This document shows, piece after piece, positions 17,005 to 25,781 of a stretch of 64,000 bases of DNA. A program made the position numbers and the translations under genes. The stretch covers positions 462,236 through 526,235 of the forward strand of contig CAWJPU010000009.1 in assembly GCA_963844805.1 (NCBI GenBank), written 5' to 3'. Position 1 is the first letter of the stretch; every line of letters begins with the position of its first letter. The stretch is from JACCZR01 sp963844805. Its GTDB lineage: Bacteria > Actinomycetota > Thermoleophilia > Solirubrobacterales > Thermoleophilaceae. The notes beneath the pieces are model-generated. The model was not told the origin of the DNA and made no database searches. It saw only the letters and a list, made by a program, of their open reading frames with translations.

Positions 17005-18237
17005 GTGAACGCAGCGCTCGAAACCGCACTGACCGAGCTCGCCGCCTGGCGCCGGTCGCCCGATCCGGCGGCGTTCCCCTTCGACGCGGTGGTCGCCGCG
17101 TACCGCGACGTCGGCAAGCACTTCGTCGCGCCTGAGCTGCTCGAAGAGCTGGACCGCGTCCGTGCCCTGGTCCCCGCCGGATGCCCGGCCCACCGCCAGC
17201 TCTCGCGCTTCCTCGCGACCGCGCTCGACAAGTTCGACGGCCGCTACGACAACCCGAGCTACCTCGCGCTCGAGCAGATCGGCCTTCCCGGCGCCGACGG
17301 CTGCCCCGACCCCGGTCACGCGGCCCGAACGCGCGACCGCCTCACCGCCCTGCTGATGGCCGACGTCATGCGCCACGAGCTCGCCTGGCGCCCGGAGGAC
17401 CGCGTCACCGCGAAGCGTTGCCGCCACGCGCTGCGCACCGCGCTGCCCGCGCTCGCCCGCCTGGGCATAGCCGTGGAGGCCGACCCCGACGACCCTCTCG
17501 CCACCGCCGAGCGCGTGCAGCGCGCGGTGTTCGCCGACGCGACGCCGGAGGAGCGGCGCCGGCTGCAGCTCACCGCCCTACCGGTGTCGCTGGTCCACGA
17601 CGAGTACATGTTCCTCCGCGCGCTGCAGTCCTACGAGACGACCTTCGCGCTGATCGGCGTCCAGCTCACCGCGGCGATCGCCGCGCTCACCCGGGGCGAC
17701 GGCGAGGGCGCGGCGGCGATGCTCGCCTCCGCCGAGGCGGTCCTGGCCGAGTCGTCGGCGTTCTGGTCGCTGACCGCCACGATGCGCACCGAGGCTTTCC
17801 TGACCTTCCGCGAGTTCACCGACGGCGCGAGCGCCATCCAGTCGCGCAGCTACAAGCGGGTGGAGAGCCTCTGCCGCCGCCCCGACGCCGACCGGCTCGA
17901 TTCGCCGGCCTATGCCTCGGTGCCCGAGGTGCGCGACCGGGTTATCGCGGGCCAGCCGAACATCGACGCGGCACTGGACCAAGCGATCGAGGCCGGGCTG
18001 CTCACCCCCGAAGGCCACACTGCGGTGTCGGCAGCGATGGCGAGCTTCGAGGCCGCGATCCTCAAGTGGCGCAAGACCCACCACAGCATCGCCGTGCGAA
18101 TGCTCGGCGAGCGCCGGGGAACGGGTGGAAGCGCCGGCACGGCGTACCTGGACTCGGTGCGGGAGATCCCCCTGTTTGCCGGGAGCTGTCCCTTCGGCCA
18201 CGACCGGCCCGAGCGCAAGCAACCCACGCTCGCCTGA
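17005..18237 (+). CDS. Tryptophan 2,3-dioxygenase/PrnB-superfamily haem protein
   Basis: 410 residues from GTG 17005. The C-terminal block LKWRKTHHSIAVRMLGE followed by RGTGGSAGTAYLDSV is the hallmark of the tryptophan/indoleamine dioxygenase superfamily (substrate loop GTGG and nearby Arg/His). FLRALQSYETTFALIGVQL, and YKRVESLCRR in the middle, fit the helical haem-binding core. At about 410 residues it is longer than typical TDO (about 280) and closer to the PrnB/DUF1864 group, which rearranges tryptophan in pyrrolnitrin synthesis. No kynureninase or formamidase gene is nearby, so a catabolic kynurenine role is not supported by context. The true substrate is open. Confidence 0.75.
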   Translation: MNAALETALTELAAWRRSPDPAAFPFDAVVAAYRDVGKHFVAPELLEELDRVRALVPAGCPAHRQLSRFLATALDKFDGRYDNPSYLALEQIGLPGADGCPDPGHAARTRDRLTALLMADVMRHELAWRPEDRVTAKRCRHALRTALPALARLGIAVEADPDDPLATAERVQRAVFADATPEERRRLQLTALPVSLVHDEYMFLRALQSYETTFALIGVQLTAAIAALTRGDGEGAAAMLASAEAVLAESSAFWSLTATMRTEAFLTFREFTDGASAIQSRSYKRVESLCRRPDADRLDSPAYASVPEVRDRVIAGQPNIDAALDQAIEAGLLTPEGHTAVSAAMASFEAAILKWRKTHHSIAVRMLGERRGTGGSAGTAYLDSVREIPLFAGSCPFGHDRPERKQPTLA

Positions 18238-18245
18238 CCAGGCGG

Positions 18246-18251
18246 GATACT
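18246..18251 (+). promoter_or_regulatory. -10 element GATACT of the SnoaL gene at 18260
   Basis: GCGGGATACT ends eight bases before the ATG at 18260. An identical ten-base string precedes the SnoaL gene at 31462, supporting a leaderless promoter type shared by both. Confidence 0.4.
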
Positions 18252-18259
18252 CCCGCGCG

Positions 18260-18655
18260 ATGCCGCAGGAGAACGCGGACGTCGTGCGCAGGCAGTTCGA
18301 GGCACTCGAGCGCGGCAGCGTGGATGCGGCGGCGGAGTTCTGGCACCCCGACATCGATTGGCGAGCGGTGGAGGGGGCAGCCGACGACGTCGGCGTCATG
18401 CAGGGTCACGCTGCCCTGCGTCGCTACTACGAGGACTGGTTCGACGCTTTCGACGAGCTCCGGGCCGAGGTCGACGAGGTCGTGTACGAGTCAGGCGACC
18501 GCGTCGTGGTGAGCGTGCGCAACTCCGGCCGGGGCCGGGCAAGCGGCGTGACGACCGAGGGGCGCTACTTCGTGGTCTGCACCGTCCTGGACGGCCTGAT
18601 CCTCAGTGGGCGCGAGCACGAGACCCGCGGCCAGGCGATCGCAGCGCTGAGTTGA
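18260..18655 (+). CDS. SnoaL/NTF2-like protein
   Basis: 131-residue cone-shaped NTF2/SnoaL-like protein: MPQENADVVRRQFEALERGSVDAAAEFWHPDIDWRAVEG, then GHAALRRYYEDWFDAFDELRAEVDEV and RVVVSVRNSGRGRASG. Such proteins are small-molecule isomerases, hydrolases or binding proteins; the substrate cannot be inferred. ATG at 18260 with a GATACT -10 eight bases upstream and no ribosome-binding site, hence probably leaderless. Confidence 0.85.
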   Translation: MPQENADVVRRQFEALERGSVDAAAEFWHPDIDWRAVEGAADDVGVMQGHAALRRYYEDWFDAFDELRAEVDEVVYESGDRVVVSVRNSGRGRASGVTTEGRYFVVCTVLDGLILSGREHETRGQAIAALS

Positions 18656-18766
18656 CCCGTCTCTGAGCGACTGTTCGTCCGCATCCCCGGCGCGCCCTCG
18701 GACGCACCCGTGGTCAGCCTCGCGCTCAGGGGCAAGCACGAGAACGTGTCCGCACGGGTGATCTGA
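18656..18766 (+). pseudogene. C-terminal fragment of an unknown protein
   Basis: Directly after the SnoaL stop, and in the same frame, an open stretch reads ERLFVRIPGAPSDAPVVSLAL followed by RGKHENVSARVI and a stop. It resembles a genuine beta-rich C-terminus but has no start codon or RBS. Probably a gene remnant, or the tail of a protein whose 5' part was lost. Confidence 0.25.
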
Positions 18767-18855
18767 CCGGAGGTCCCCGCGAGGCGACCTGAGGGTCGCG
18801 GTTGTGGCGCGCGGCCGCGTCGGGGTACGGTGGGCGCGGTCCCTGGAAGGAGCCG

Positions 18856-20985
18856 ATGGAGACTCGCGAGTGGAGCACGGCGGCTTCCGCCGCCGGCGAT
18901 GGGCGAGAGCTCGACTGGCGCGAGCTCGGCCGCCGCGTCAGGCTGATGCGGCGGGCCGAGCTGCTGCGCGGCCTGCCCAGAGAGCTCCTGGTGACGATCG
19001 CTCCCCTGCTCCGCCGCGCGAGCGCCCGGCCCGGAGAGCTGATTTACCGCGAGGGCGAGCCCGCGGCGCGCTTCTTCCTCGTCGAGTCGGGCAAGGTCAG
19101 CCGGTTCCATGGCCACGACGGCGACGGTTGGAGCGAGGAGCTCGGGCCGGGCGCCTCGTGCGGCGATGCCGTGCTTTGGGCCGGGGCCGCTTACCGGGCA
19201 AGCGCCCGCGCTGAGACCGAGATGGTCCTGTGGGAGCTCCACGCGCGCGACCTCGAAGAGCGGCGGCGGGCGAGTGAGCCGCTCGACAGCGCGCTGCGGG
19301 CTCTGGGCCCCAGCGTCGAGGCCCCCGCGGAGCTCGTGCAGGGGCGCGGTGTCCGCGTGGACGCGCAGGACTTGTCGAAGCACGTTCCGGGCGGCCGCCA
19401 GGTGCTGCACGACATCAGCCTGTCGATCGAGCCCGGGCGGCTGGTGGCCATCGTCGGCGGCAGCGGCGCGGGGAAGTCCACCCTGCTCGACGCGCTCGCC
19501 GGCGTGCGGCCGGCGGATCGGGGCACCGTGCTGTACGACGGGCAGGATCCCCACCTGGACCTCGCCGCCTGGCGCTCCGCGCTCGGGTACGTCCCGCAGG
19601 ACGACATCATCCACACCGAGCTCTCGGTCGTGGCGACCCTCCGCTACGCGGCAATGCTGAGGCTGCCCGCCGCGGCCACGGAGGCGGACCGTGAGAAGGC
19701 GGTCGCGGAGACGCTCGATGCGCTCGACCTGCGCGAGCGCGCCGATGTGCGCGTGTCGGCTCTTTCCGGCGGACAGCGCAAGCGCGTCAGCATCGGGGCC
19801 GAACTGCTGACCGGCCCGCGTCTGTTCTTCCTCGACGAGCCGACCTCCGGGCTGGATCCGGCCACGTCAGCCGAGTTGATGCGCCTGCTGCGCCGCCTGG
19901 TCTGCTCTGGCCGCACGATCGTCCTGACGACGCACGCGATGCAGGACATCGACATCTGCGACGAGATGATCGTGCTGGCACGCGACGGGCACCTTGCCTT
20001 CGCCGGCTCGACAGAGCAGGCGACAGAGCACTTCCAGGTAGGCGCCCCCGAGGAGATCTACGAGCGACTCGCCGGCGAGGCCACGCCCGCCGAATGGGCA
20101 CACCGCTTTCGCCCGGCGCCGGCGACCGCGGCGAGCGCCGCCGCGGCGGAGGCGCCCCGCGCCGACGGCATCGGCGCGCTGAGACAGTGGTCGGTGCTCA
20201 CGCGCCGCAACGCGGAGATCCTGGTGCGCAACAAGCTGACGCTGGCGATCCTGCTCGGATCGCCGCTGCTGGTCGTCGCGATGCTCGTGATCCTGTTCCC
20301 GCGGGGGGCTTTTGCCTTCGCGGACCCCAGCCCGAACGCGATGATCATGATCATCTACTGGGTCGCCTTCGGCGGCTTCTTCTTCGGGCTTACCTACGGG
20401 CTGCTCCAGATCTGCACCGAGCTCCCGATCCTGCGCCGCGAACGGCTGATCGGACTGCGGGTCGGTCCCTACGTCCTGTCGAAGGCCGCGGTGCTGCTGC
20501 CGGTGCTCGTGGGCATGTCGGTCCTGATGCTCGGCGTCCTGCGGCTGTTCGACCGCCTGCCCGACGCGGGGGCCGCCACCTATGCGGCGCTGCTGCTGAC
20601 GCTGGTCCTCGACGCCGCGGCTGCGCTCGCGCTTGGCCTGCTGACTTCGGCCGCGGTCAGCGGTCCGGCACAGGCCACGATCGCGCTGCCGCTGCTGTGC
20701 TTCCCGCAGGTGCTCTTCTCGGGCGCCATCCTGCCGGTGCCGATCATGGCGAGCGCGGGCCAGGTCATCAGCTACGGCATGGCCGACCGCTGGGCGTTCG
20801 AGGGGATGGGCCACGAGCTGGAGCTGGAGCGCGTGCTGGGCGATGGCGGCTCGAATCTGGGACCGCCATTGCTCGCGCAGTACGGCGACACCTTCGCGAA
20901 CGCGATCTGGGTGAACTGGCTGATCCTGGGCGGCATGACCGCCGTCTTCCTCGTTGCCGCCTGCGTCGTCTGTGCCCGCAAATGA
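18856..20985 (+). CDS. ABCG-like exporter fused to a cyclic-nucleotide-binding domain
   Basis: 709-residue half-transporter. Residues 30-130 are a cNMP-binding-type beta-roll (LLRRASARPGELIYREGEPAARFFLVESGKVSRF). Residues 170-400 are the ATPase: Walker A GGSGAGKST, signature LSGGQRKRVSIGAELL, Walker B LFFLDEPTSGLDPATS and H-loop TTHAM. Residues about 450-709 are an ABC-2 membrane domain with six segments (AILLGSPLLVVAMLVILF, MIMIIYWVAFGGFFFGLTYGLLQ and others). The order ATPase-then-membrane is that of ABCG/White proteins. The N-terminal sensor would gate transport by a ligand. ATG at 18856 with GGAAGGAG upstream. Its stop overlaps the ATG of the hydrolase-LuxR gene (ATGA), so the two are co-expressed. 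The substrate is unknown. Confidence 0.9.
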   Translation: METREWSTAASAAGDGRELDWRELGRRVRLMRRAELLRGLPRELLVTIAPLLRRASARPGELIYREGEPAARFFLVESGKVSRFHGHDGDGWSEELGPGASCGDAVLWAGAAYRASARAETEMVLWELHARDLEERRRASEPLDSALRALGPSVEAPAELVQGRGVRVDAQDLSKHVPGGRQVLHDISLSIEPGRLVAIVGGSGAGKSTLLDALAGVRPADRGTVLYDGQDPHLDLAAWRSALGYVPQDDIIHTELSVVATLRYAAMLRLPAAATEADREKAVAETLDALDLRERADVRVSALSGGQRKRVSIGAELLTGPRLFFLDEPTSGLDPATSAELMRLLRRLVCSGRTIVLTTHAMQDIDICDEMIVLARDGHLAFAGSTEQATEHFQVGAPEEIYERLAGEATPAEWAHRFRPAPATAASAAAAEAPRADGIGALRQWSVLTRRNAEILVRNKLTLAILLGSPLLVVAMLVILFPRGAFAFADPSPNAMIMIIYWVAFGGFFFGLTYGLLQICTELPILRRERLIGLRVGPYVLSKAAVLLPVLVGMSVLMLGVLRLFDRLPDAGAATYAALLLTLVLDAAAALALGLLTSAAVSGPAQATIALPLLCFPQVLFSGAILPVPIMASAGQVISYGMADRWAFEGMGHELELERVLGDGGSNLGPPLLAQYGDTFANAIWVNWLILGGMTAVFLVAACVVCARK

Positions 20986-22034
20986 AGCAGGAGATCCGCT
21001 TCTGCACAGCGCCCGATGGCGCACGACTCGCATACGCCACACACGGGTCCGGCCCGCCGCTGGTAAAGGCGGGCAACTGGCTTACGCACCTCGAGTACGA
21101 CTGGGAGAGCCCGGTCTGGCGGCACTGGGTGCGGGACCTCGGCGCGACGAACACGATGATCCGCTACGACGACCGGGGCTGTGGGCTGTCCGAGCGCGAG
21201 CTGCCCGAAATTCCGACGCTGGACACCTTCGTGGGCGACGTCGAAGCGGTTGTCGACGCCGCCGGGCCAGAGCGCTTTTCCCTGCTGTCGATCTCCGGCG
21301 GAGGGGCCGTCGCGCTGGCGTACGCATCGCGGCACCCGGAGCGGGTCAGCCGGCTCGTCATCTACGGCGGTTACGGACGCGGGCGCTATCGGCGGGACGA
21401 TCTTCAGCGGGAGCAGTCCGAAGCGCTGATCGCGCTGATGCGGGTCGGCTGGGGCCAGGACGTCCCCGCGCTGCGTCGGCTGTTCACGTCGATGTGGGCG
21501 CCCGGCGCGAGCGAGGACGAGCTGCACTGGTGGGACGAGCTCCAGCGGGTGACGACCTCGGGCGAGAACGCGGCCAAGCTCTGGACCGGAAGGTCGCAGA
21601 TCGACGTCACCGACCTCGCGCGCACGGTCACCACGCCGACGCTGGTGGTGCACGCGCGCGATGACGGCATCGTCCCGCTCGAGGAGGGTCGGCTGCTCGC
21701 CTCTCTGATCCCGAATGCGCGGCTCGTGACTCTCGAGAGCGCGAACCACATCCTCCAGGAGGCTGAGCCGGCCTGGCGGGACTTCCTCGCCGAGGTACGA
21801 GCCTTCCTCGGCGTGGGCGAGACCCCGCAGGCCGCAGAGGTGGGCGAGCTGAGCGAGCGCGAGCAGGAGGTGCTCGAGCTGGTGGCCGACGGGCTCAGCA
21901 ACGAGGAGATCGCCGAGCGGCTGGTGCTCAGCGTGCGCACCGTGGAGCGGCACCTGTCGAACATCTACGCCAAGCTCGGAGTCTCGGGCAAGGCTGCCCG
22001 CGCCGCCGCCGCGGCTCGCTTCTCGCGTACGTGA
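20982..22034 (+). CDS. Alpha/beta hydrolase fused to a C-terminal LuxR-type DNA-binding domain
   Basis: 350 residues. Residues 1-270 are an alpha/beta hydrolase: IRFCTAPDGARLAYATHGSGPPLV, the cap-less DDRGCGLS, nucleophile Ser105 in SISGGG, Asp in VVHARDDGIVP and His in ESANHILQE. Residues 285-345 are a LuxR/GerE helix-turn-helix (LSEREQEVLELVADGLSNEEIAERL…RTVERHLSNIYAKL). The hydrolase fold probably senses a small molecule, cleaving or merely binding it, and the HTH regulates transcription. Coupling (ATGA) to the cNMP-ABC exporter suggests that it regulates, or is regulated with, efflux of its ligand. Similar fusions occur in actinobacteria and proteobacteria; the regulon is unknown. Confidence 0.88.
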   Translation: MKQEIRFCTAPDGARLAYATHGSGPPLVKAGNWLTHLEYDWESPVWRHWVRDLGATNTMIRYDDRGCGLSERELPEIPTLDTFVGDVEAVVDAAGPERFSLLSISGGGAVALAYASRHPERVSRLVIYGGYGRGRYRRDDLQREQSEALIALMRVGWGQDVPALRRLFTSMWAPGASEDELHWWDELQRVTTSGENAAKLWTGRSQIDVTDLARTVTTPTLVVHARDDGIVPLEEGRLLASLIPNARLVTLESANHILQEAEPAWRDFLAEVRAFLGVGETPQAAEVGELSEREQEVLELVADGLSNEEIAERLVLSVRTVERHLSNIYAKLGVSGKAARAAAAARFSRT

Positions 22035-22110
22035 ATCCCGCCACCACGTAATCGCAGAGTTGGGTGGTGGCGCCGATGTCGAGGCGCCGCGCCGGTCGTA
22101 CCTTCAGCGC

Positions 22111-22341
22111 ATGTTCACGAAGGAGGCACGACCCGGTGACACCATCACGGTCGATTGCGTGGCGGCGCTCGACAGCCTGAACGGGCCGGGTGAAGATGCG
22201 CTCGCCGGCGAGCTGAACGGCGAGATGGTGGCCGTGATCACGATCCGCGACGGACTCGTGGTCGCGCACCCGTTCCGGGCGACGGCTGCCGTTGTCGACT
22301 TGCTGAAAACCCGCCGGGCCGGGCTCCTGGCGAAGGCATGA
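22111..22341 (+). CDS. Small protein of unknown function, paralogue of the gene at 3400
   Basis: 76 residues from ATG 22111 (an in-frame TTG at 22060 is a weaker choice). ALAGELNGEMVAVITIRDGLVVAHPFRATAAVVDLLKTRRAGLL aligns with the core of the protein at 3400 (DG-V-VA-PF-TA-VD-L). I cannot name the family. Its TGA overlaps the ATG of the MFS gene, so it is translated with the transporter. Confidence 0.55.
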   Translation: MFTKEARPGDTITVDCVAALDSLNGPGEDALAGELNGEMVAVITIRDGLVVAHPFRATAAVVDLLKTRRAGLLAKA

Positions 22342-23570
22342 GCCGCGAGCGGCCGCCGGTGTCGCCGGGCAACGTGGCCTTCGTCTGCCTATTCGCGGCA
22401 CAGGCGGGTCTGCTGACGCTGAGCCCGATCCTGCCGAGTGTGGCGCGCGAGTTCGGTGTCGCGACCGCCGCGGCCGGGCAATTGCGGACGCTCGTGGGCC
22501 TGGTCGGTGGCATTGCCGCGCTCGCGGTTGTGCTCGTCGGCAGACGGGTCGGACCCCGCCGGCTCCTCCTCGCCGGCAATGGCCTGCTCGTGCTCGGCTC
22601 GGTGGCCAGCGCGGCGGCTCCGAGCCTCTCTGCCCTCGCCGCGGCCCAGGTGGCGATCGGCGCCGCCACCGGGCTTCTGGTCGCGGGCGCGCTCGCCGCT
22701 GCGGCCGCCTGGTCGGCGCCGGAGCGCCGCGCCGCGACGGTGGCGTGGGCCTCGCTCGGCCAGCCGGCGTCCTGGGTCGCGGGCATGCCCCTGATCGGGC
22801 TGTGCGCGGATCTCGGCTGGCGCTACGCCTGGCTCGGTGTCCCCCTCGCGGCCGGCCTCGCCGGCTTGGCGGCGGTCGGTGCCCGGCCGCGTGAGCAGCG
22901 CGCCGGCGCCTCCGCACCATCCGGCCATCGACTTCGCTGGGACACAAAGCTGGCCGGTTGGGCGATCGGTGAGCTGCTCAGCTACGCCGCCTGGGCCGGA
23001 ACACTCGTATACGCGGGCGCGCTCATGGTGGAGTCATACGACGCCGCTCCCGGCACGGTCGGCCTCCTTCTCGGCGCGTCCGCAATCGCCGCCTTCCCCG
23101 GGAACTTCCTGGCCCGCCGCTGGCTGACGAGCTCCCCGCGCGAGCTGCTGGTGGTGCTCGGATTCTGCGCGGCCGCGGTCACCGCCATCTTCGGCAGCGT
23201 GCGCCCCGGGCTCGGCGTCAGCACCGCGACCTTCACCTTGCTGGTCTTCCTGGCGTGCACGCGCACCGCCGCGGGCAGCACGTTCGCGCTCTACGTCACT
23301 CCTGAGCGCAGACTCGCCGTAATGGGTGTCAGAGCGTCCACAGCTCAGCTCGGCTACCTGCTGGGTGGCGGGATCGGCGGCGCCGCCCTCGCCGCCGGCG
23401 GGTATCCCGTCCTCTGCATCACGCTCGCCGGGCTGTTCACGCTCGGTGCCGCTCCGCACGTGGCGGCGTTGCTGGCCGAACGCGGGGCTCACTTCCCGCG
23501 GTGGGCCGCCCGCGTGGCCGCTGCCCGCCACGATGACGTCGTAGTGGCCAACGGCGCCGGCCTGCGGTAA
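22338..23570 (+). CDS. MFS transporter
   Basis: Major facilitator permease of 410 residues with about twelve hydrophobic segments. FVCLFAAQAGLLTLSPILPSVAREFG forms TM1 and the first loop, VLVGRRVGPRRLLLAGNGLLVLG matches the A-motif loop between TM2 and TM3, and SWVAGMPLIGLCADLGWRYAWLGVPLAAG lies in TM5-TM6. The overall pattern resembles drug-efflux type permeases. ATG at 22338 overlaps the upstream small gene (ATGA). The substrate is unknown. The C-terminal end (HFPRWAARVAAARHDDVVV) is cytoplasmic. Confidence 0.87.
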   Translation: MSRERPPVSPGNVAFVCLFAAQAGLLTLSPILPSVAREFGVATAAAGQLRTLVGLVGGIAALAVVLVGRRVGPRRLLLAGNGLLVLGSVASAAAPSLSALAAAQVAIGAATGLLVAGALAAAAAWSAPERRAATVAWASLGQPASWVAGMPLIGLCADLGWRYAWLGVPLAAGLAGLAAVGARPREQRAGASAPSGHRLRWDTKLAGWAIGELLSYAAWAGTLVYAGALMVESYDAAPGTVGLLLGASAIAAFPGNFLARRWLTSSPRELLVVLGFCAAAVTAIFGSVRPGLGVSTATFTLLVFLACTRTAAGSTFALYVTPERRLAVMGVRASTAQLGYLLGGGIGGAALAAGGYPVLCITLAGLFTLGAAPHVAALLAERGAHFPRWAARVAAARHDDVVVANGAGLR

Positions 23571-23582
23571 GAACTCACCTGC

Positions 23583-24734
23583 ATGAGCTATCGCGACCGC
23601 CTTCCCCAGTTGGAAGGCGGACTGTTTCTCACCGACGGCGGGATCGAAACCGTCCTGATCTTCCACGAGGGCCTCGATCTCCCGGAGTTCGCAGCGTTCG
23701 ACCTGCTCAAGGACGACGAGGGCACCGAGGCGCTGCGCCAGTACTACGCGCCCTTTGCCGAGCTGGCCCGCGAGGCCGGGGCGGGGTTCGTGCTGGAGAG
23801 CCCGACGTGGCGGGCCAGCCCGGGGTGGGGAGCGAAGATCGGCTACTCCGGCGAGCAGGTCGCCGAGATGAACCGGCGTGCGATCGCGCTGATGGAGGAG
23901 ATCCGCGACGCCCTCGACCAGGACCCGGTCGTGATCAGTGGCTGTATCGGCCCCCACGACGACGGCTACAACCCACGGGAGCTGCTCTCGGCCGACGCCG
24001 CGCGGGATTACCACTCGGCGCAGATCTCGACCTTCGCCGGCACGGCCGCGGACATGGTCACCGCCATCACCATGACCTACGCCGACGAGGCCAAGGGCGT
24101 GGCCCGGGCGGCAGGCGAGGCCGGGATGCCGGTCGCCATCTCCTTCACCGTCGAGACCGACGGGCGCCTGCCCAGCGGCCAGCCGCTCGGCGAGGCGATC
24201 GAGGAGGTCGACCGCGAGACAGACTCGCTGCCGGCCTACTACATGATCAACTGCGCCCACCCGACGCATTTCGAGTCGGTGCTCCACGAGCCCTGGCGCA
24301 ACCGCATCCGGGGGCTGCGGGCGAACGCCTCGACCATGAGCCACGACGAGCTCGACGAGGCGGAGGAGCTCGACGAGGGCGACCCCGAGGACCTGGCCGC
24401 CCGTTACGCGGCGCTGCGCGACGGGCTCCCTGAGCTGAACGTGGTGGGCGGCTGCTGTGGCACCGACCGACGCCACGTGGGCGAGATCGCGCGGGCCCTG
24501 ACAGTGAGCGGCGCGGAGAAGGTCGTCTCCCAGGACGGGACGTCCATCGCCGTCTGGACGAGCGGCGAAGGCCCGCCGCTCCTGCTGGTCCACGGGACGG
24601 CCGCCGACCACAGCCGCTGGGGCCCGGTGCTGCCGGCGTTCGACGAGCACTTCACGGTCATGGCGATGGATCGCCGCGGGAGGGGCGGGAGCGGTGACGG
24701 GGACCAGTACACGCTCGAGGCCGAGAGTCGGTGA
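23583..24734 (+). CDS. Homocysteine S-methyltransferase family protein, reading through into a hydrolase domain
   Basis: Residues 1-305 are a Pcv/BHMT-type homocysteine S-methyltransferase barrel: LFLTDGGIETVLIFHEGLDLPEFAAFDLL at the N-terminus, FVLESPTWRASPGWG, SGCIGPHDDGYNP and the zinc-binding GGCCGTDRRHV near residue 290. Normal family members end soon after this point. Here the frame continues without a stop into EKVVSQDGTSIAVW and LLLVHGTAADHSRWG, the N-terminus of an alpha/beta hydrolase, and stops at 24734 because of a frameshift. Either a true fusion or a lost stop codon is possible; an in-frame GTG at 24504 could start the hydrolase separately. Methyl transfer from S-methylmethionine or a related donor is expected. 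Confidence 0.85.
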   Translation: MSYRDRLPQLEGGLFLTDGGIETVLIFHEGLDLPEFAAFDLLKDDEGTEALRQYYAPFAELAREAGAGFVLESPTWRASPGWGAKIGYSGEQVAEMNRRAIALMEEIRDALDQDPVVISGCIGPHDDGYNPRELLSADAARDYHSAQISTFAGTAADMVTAITMTYADEAKGVARAAGEAGMPVAISFTVETDGRLPSGQPLGEAIEEVDRETDSLPAYYMINCAHPTHFESVLHEPWRNRIRGLRANASTMSHDELDEAEELDEGDPEDLAARYAALRDGLPELNVVGGCCGTDRRHVGEIARALTVSGAEKVVSQDGTSIAVWTSGEGPPLLLVHGTAADHSRWGPVLPAFDEHFTVMAMDRRGRGGSGDGDQYTLEAESR

Positions 24735-25293
24735 CGTGGCGGCGGTCGTCGACTGGGCGGGCGAGGGGGTGAGCGTCCTGGGCCACTCCTACGGCGGCGT
24801 CTGCGCTCTCGAGGCCTGTCTGCTCACCGACAACATGCGCCGGCTCGTCCTGTACGAGCCGCCACTCGGCTTCCTCACCTCGCCTCCGTCCGTGGTCCAG
24901 CGGCTGCACGAGCTGCTCGAGGCGGGGGAGCGCGACGAGGTCATCGCCTTCTTCATGCAGGAGGTGGCCGGCCTGACCGCCGAGCAGGTCGACGCCATGC
25001 GGGCCATGCCGGCCTGGGAGGCCCGCCTCGCGGTTGCGCACACCATTCCCAGAGAGGAGCGGGCGAACAGGGAGTACCGCTTCGACCCGGACCGGTTCCG
25101 CACGGTCGCCGTGCCCACGCTCTTCCTCGAGGGCGGCGACAGCCCGGAGCCCTTCAAGCAGGCGGGCGAGGCGGTGAGGCGGCGCTGGAGGACTGCCGGG
25201 TCAGCGTCATGGAGGGGCAGCGGCACAACGCGATGGACATGGCCACCGACCGGTTCACGGCCGAGGTGCTGGGCTTCCTGGAGGCGGGCTAGG
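24504..25293 (+). pseudogene. Alpha/beta hydrolase with two frameshifts
   Basis: The hydrolase starts as EKVVSQDGTSIAVWTSGEG, LLLVHGTAADHSRW, VMAMDRRGRGGSGDGDQYTLE. One extra base near 24724 shifts the frame. The fold then continues as VGDVAAVVDWAGEGVSVLGHSYGG, with the nucleophile Ser in GHSYGG, through RFDPDRFRTVAVPTLFLEGGDSP. A missing base near 25178 shifts it again, and the C-terminus LEDCRVSVMEGQRHNAMDMA with the catalytic His runs to the TAG at 25293. Repaired length is about 260 residues. The frame-perfect continuation on both sides makes sequencing errors plausible. The substrate is unknown. Confidence 0.78.
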
Positions 25294-25435
25294 GGGGGGG
25301 CTGCTTTGGGCGAGCTGGTGGGCGGCCTGGGTGACACCGTCGAGTCGTGGCAGTTCCAGCCCCGACGGGCTCGCCGATCGCTACCGAGCGATGCGGGGCT
25401 CCAGCCCGGGTTACGAGCTGGTGCCCACGGGCTGG

Positions 25436-25705
25436 CTATGGCTGTATGACGTTGTAGAGCTCCCGGGTCGTGACACGCGGCTCGATCCCTTCCGGCAGAT
25501 TGGGCTGGATCGTTCCCTCGTACCAGGAGTCCCAGTTCTCCTGGGCTTCCCAGACCTCGGTCACGCTCCAGCCGCCGTCGATGGGGCCGTTCGCATGGAC
25601 CACGAACCCCGGCTGAGACTTCTGTTGCTCCTCGAGCTGTGCCGTCATGCCGTCCACCATCTCCTGCGTCATGCCCGGCACCTCGGCGGTCATGATTATC
25701 GCCAT
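25436..25705 (-). CDS. Small dimeric alpha-beta-barrel-like protein (antibiotic monooxygenase type)
   Basis: 89 residues from ATG 25705 with AAGGAGG upstream. The pattern AIIMTAEVPGMTQEMVDGMTAQL, PGFVVHANGPIDGGWSVTEVWEAQENWDSWYEGTIQP matches small ferredoxin-like ABM/stress-responsive proteins. These dimerise and bind or oxidise small aromatic substrates. Function not assignable. It is convergent with the broken hydrolase gene upstream and probably shares direction with the MerR gene at 25782. Confidence 0.65.
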   Translation of the reverse strand: MAIIMTAEVPGMTQEMVDGMTAQLEEQQKSQPGFVVHANGPIDGGWSVTEVWEAQENWDSWYEGTIQPNLPEGIEPRVTTRELYNVIQP

Positions 25706-25781
25706 CTCGCTCCTCCTTCGATCGCGGCTGGGACGAGCCGATTGTTATTCGATCCCGAGGCCGCCGACGGACGTTGGCGCC

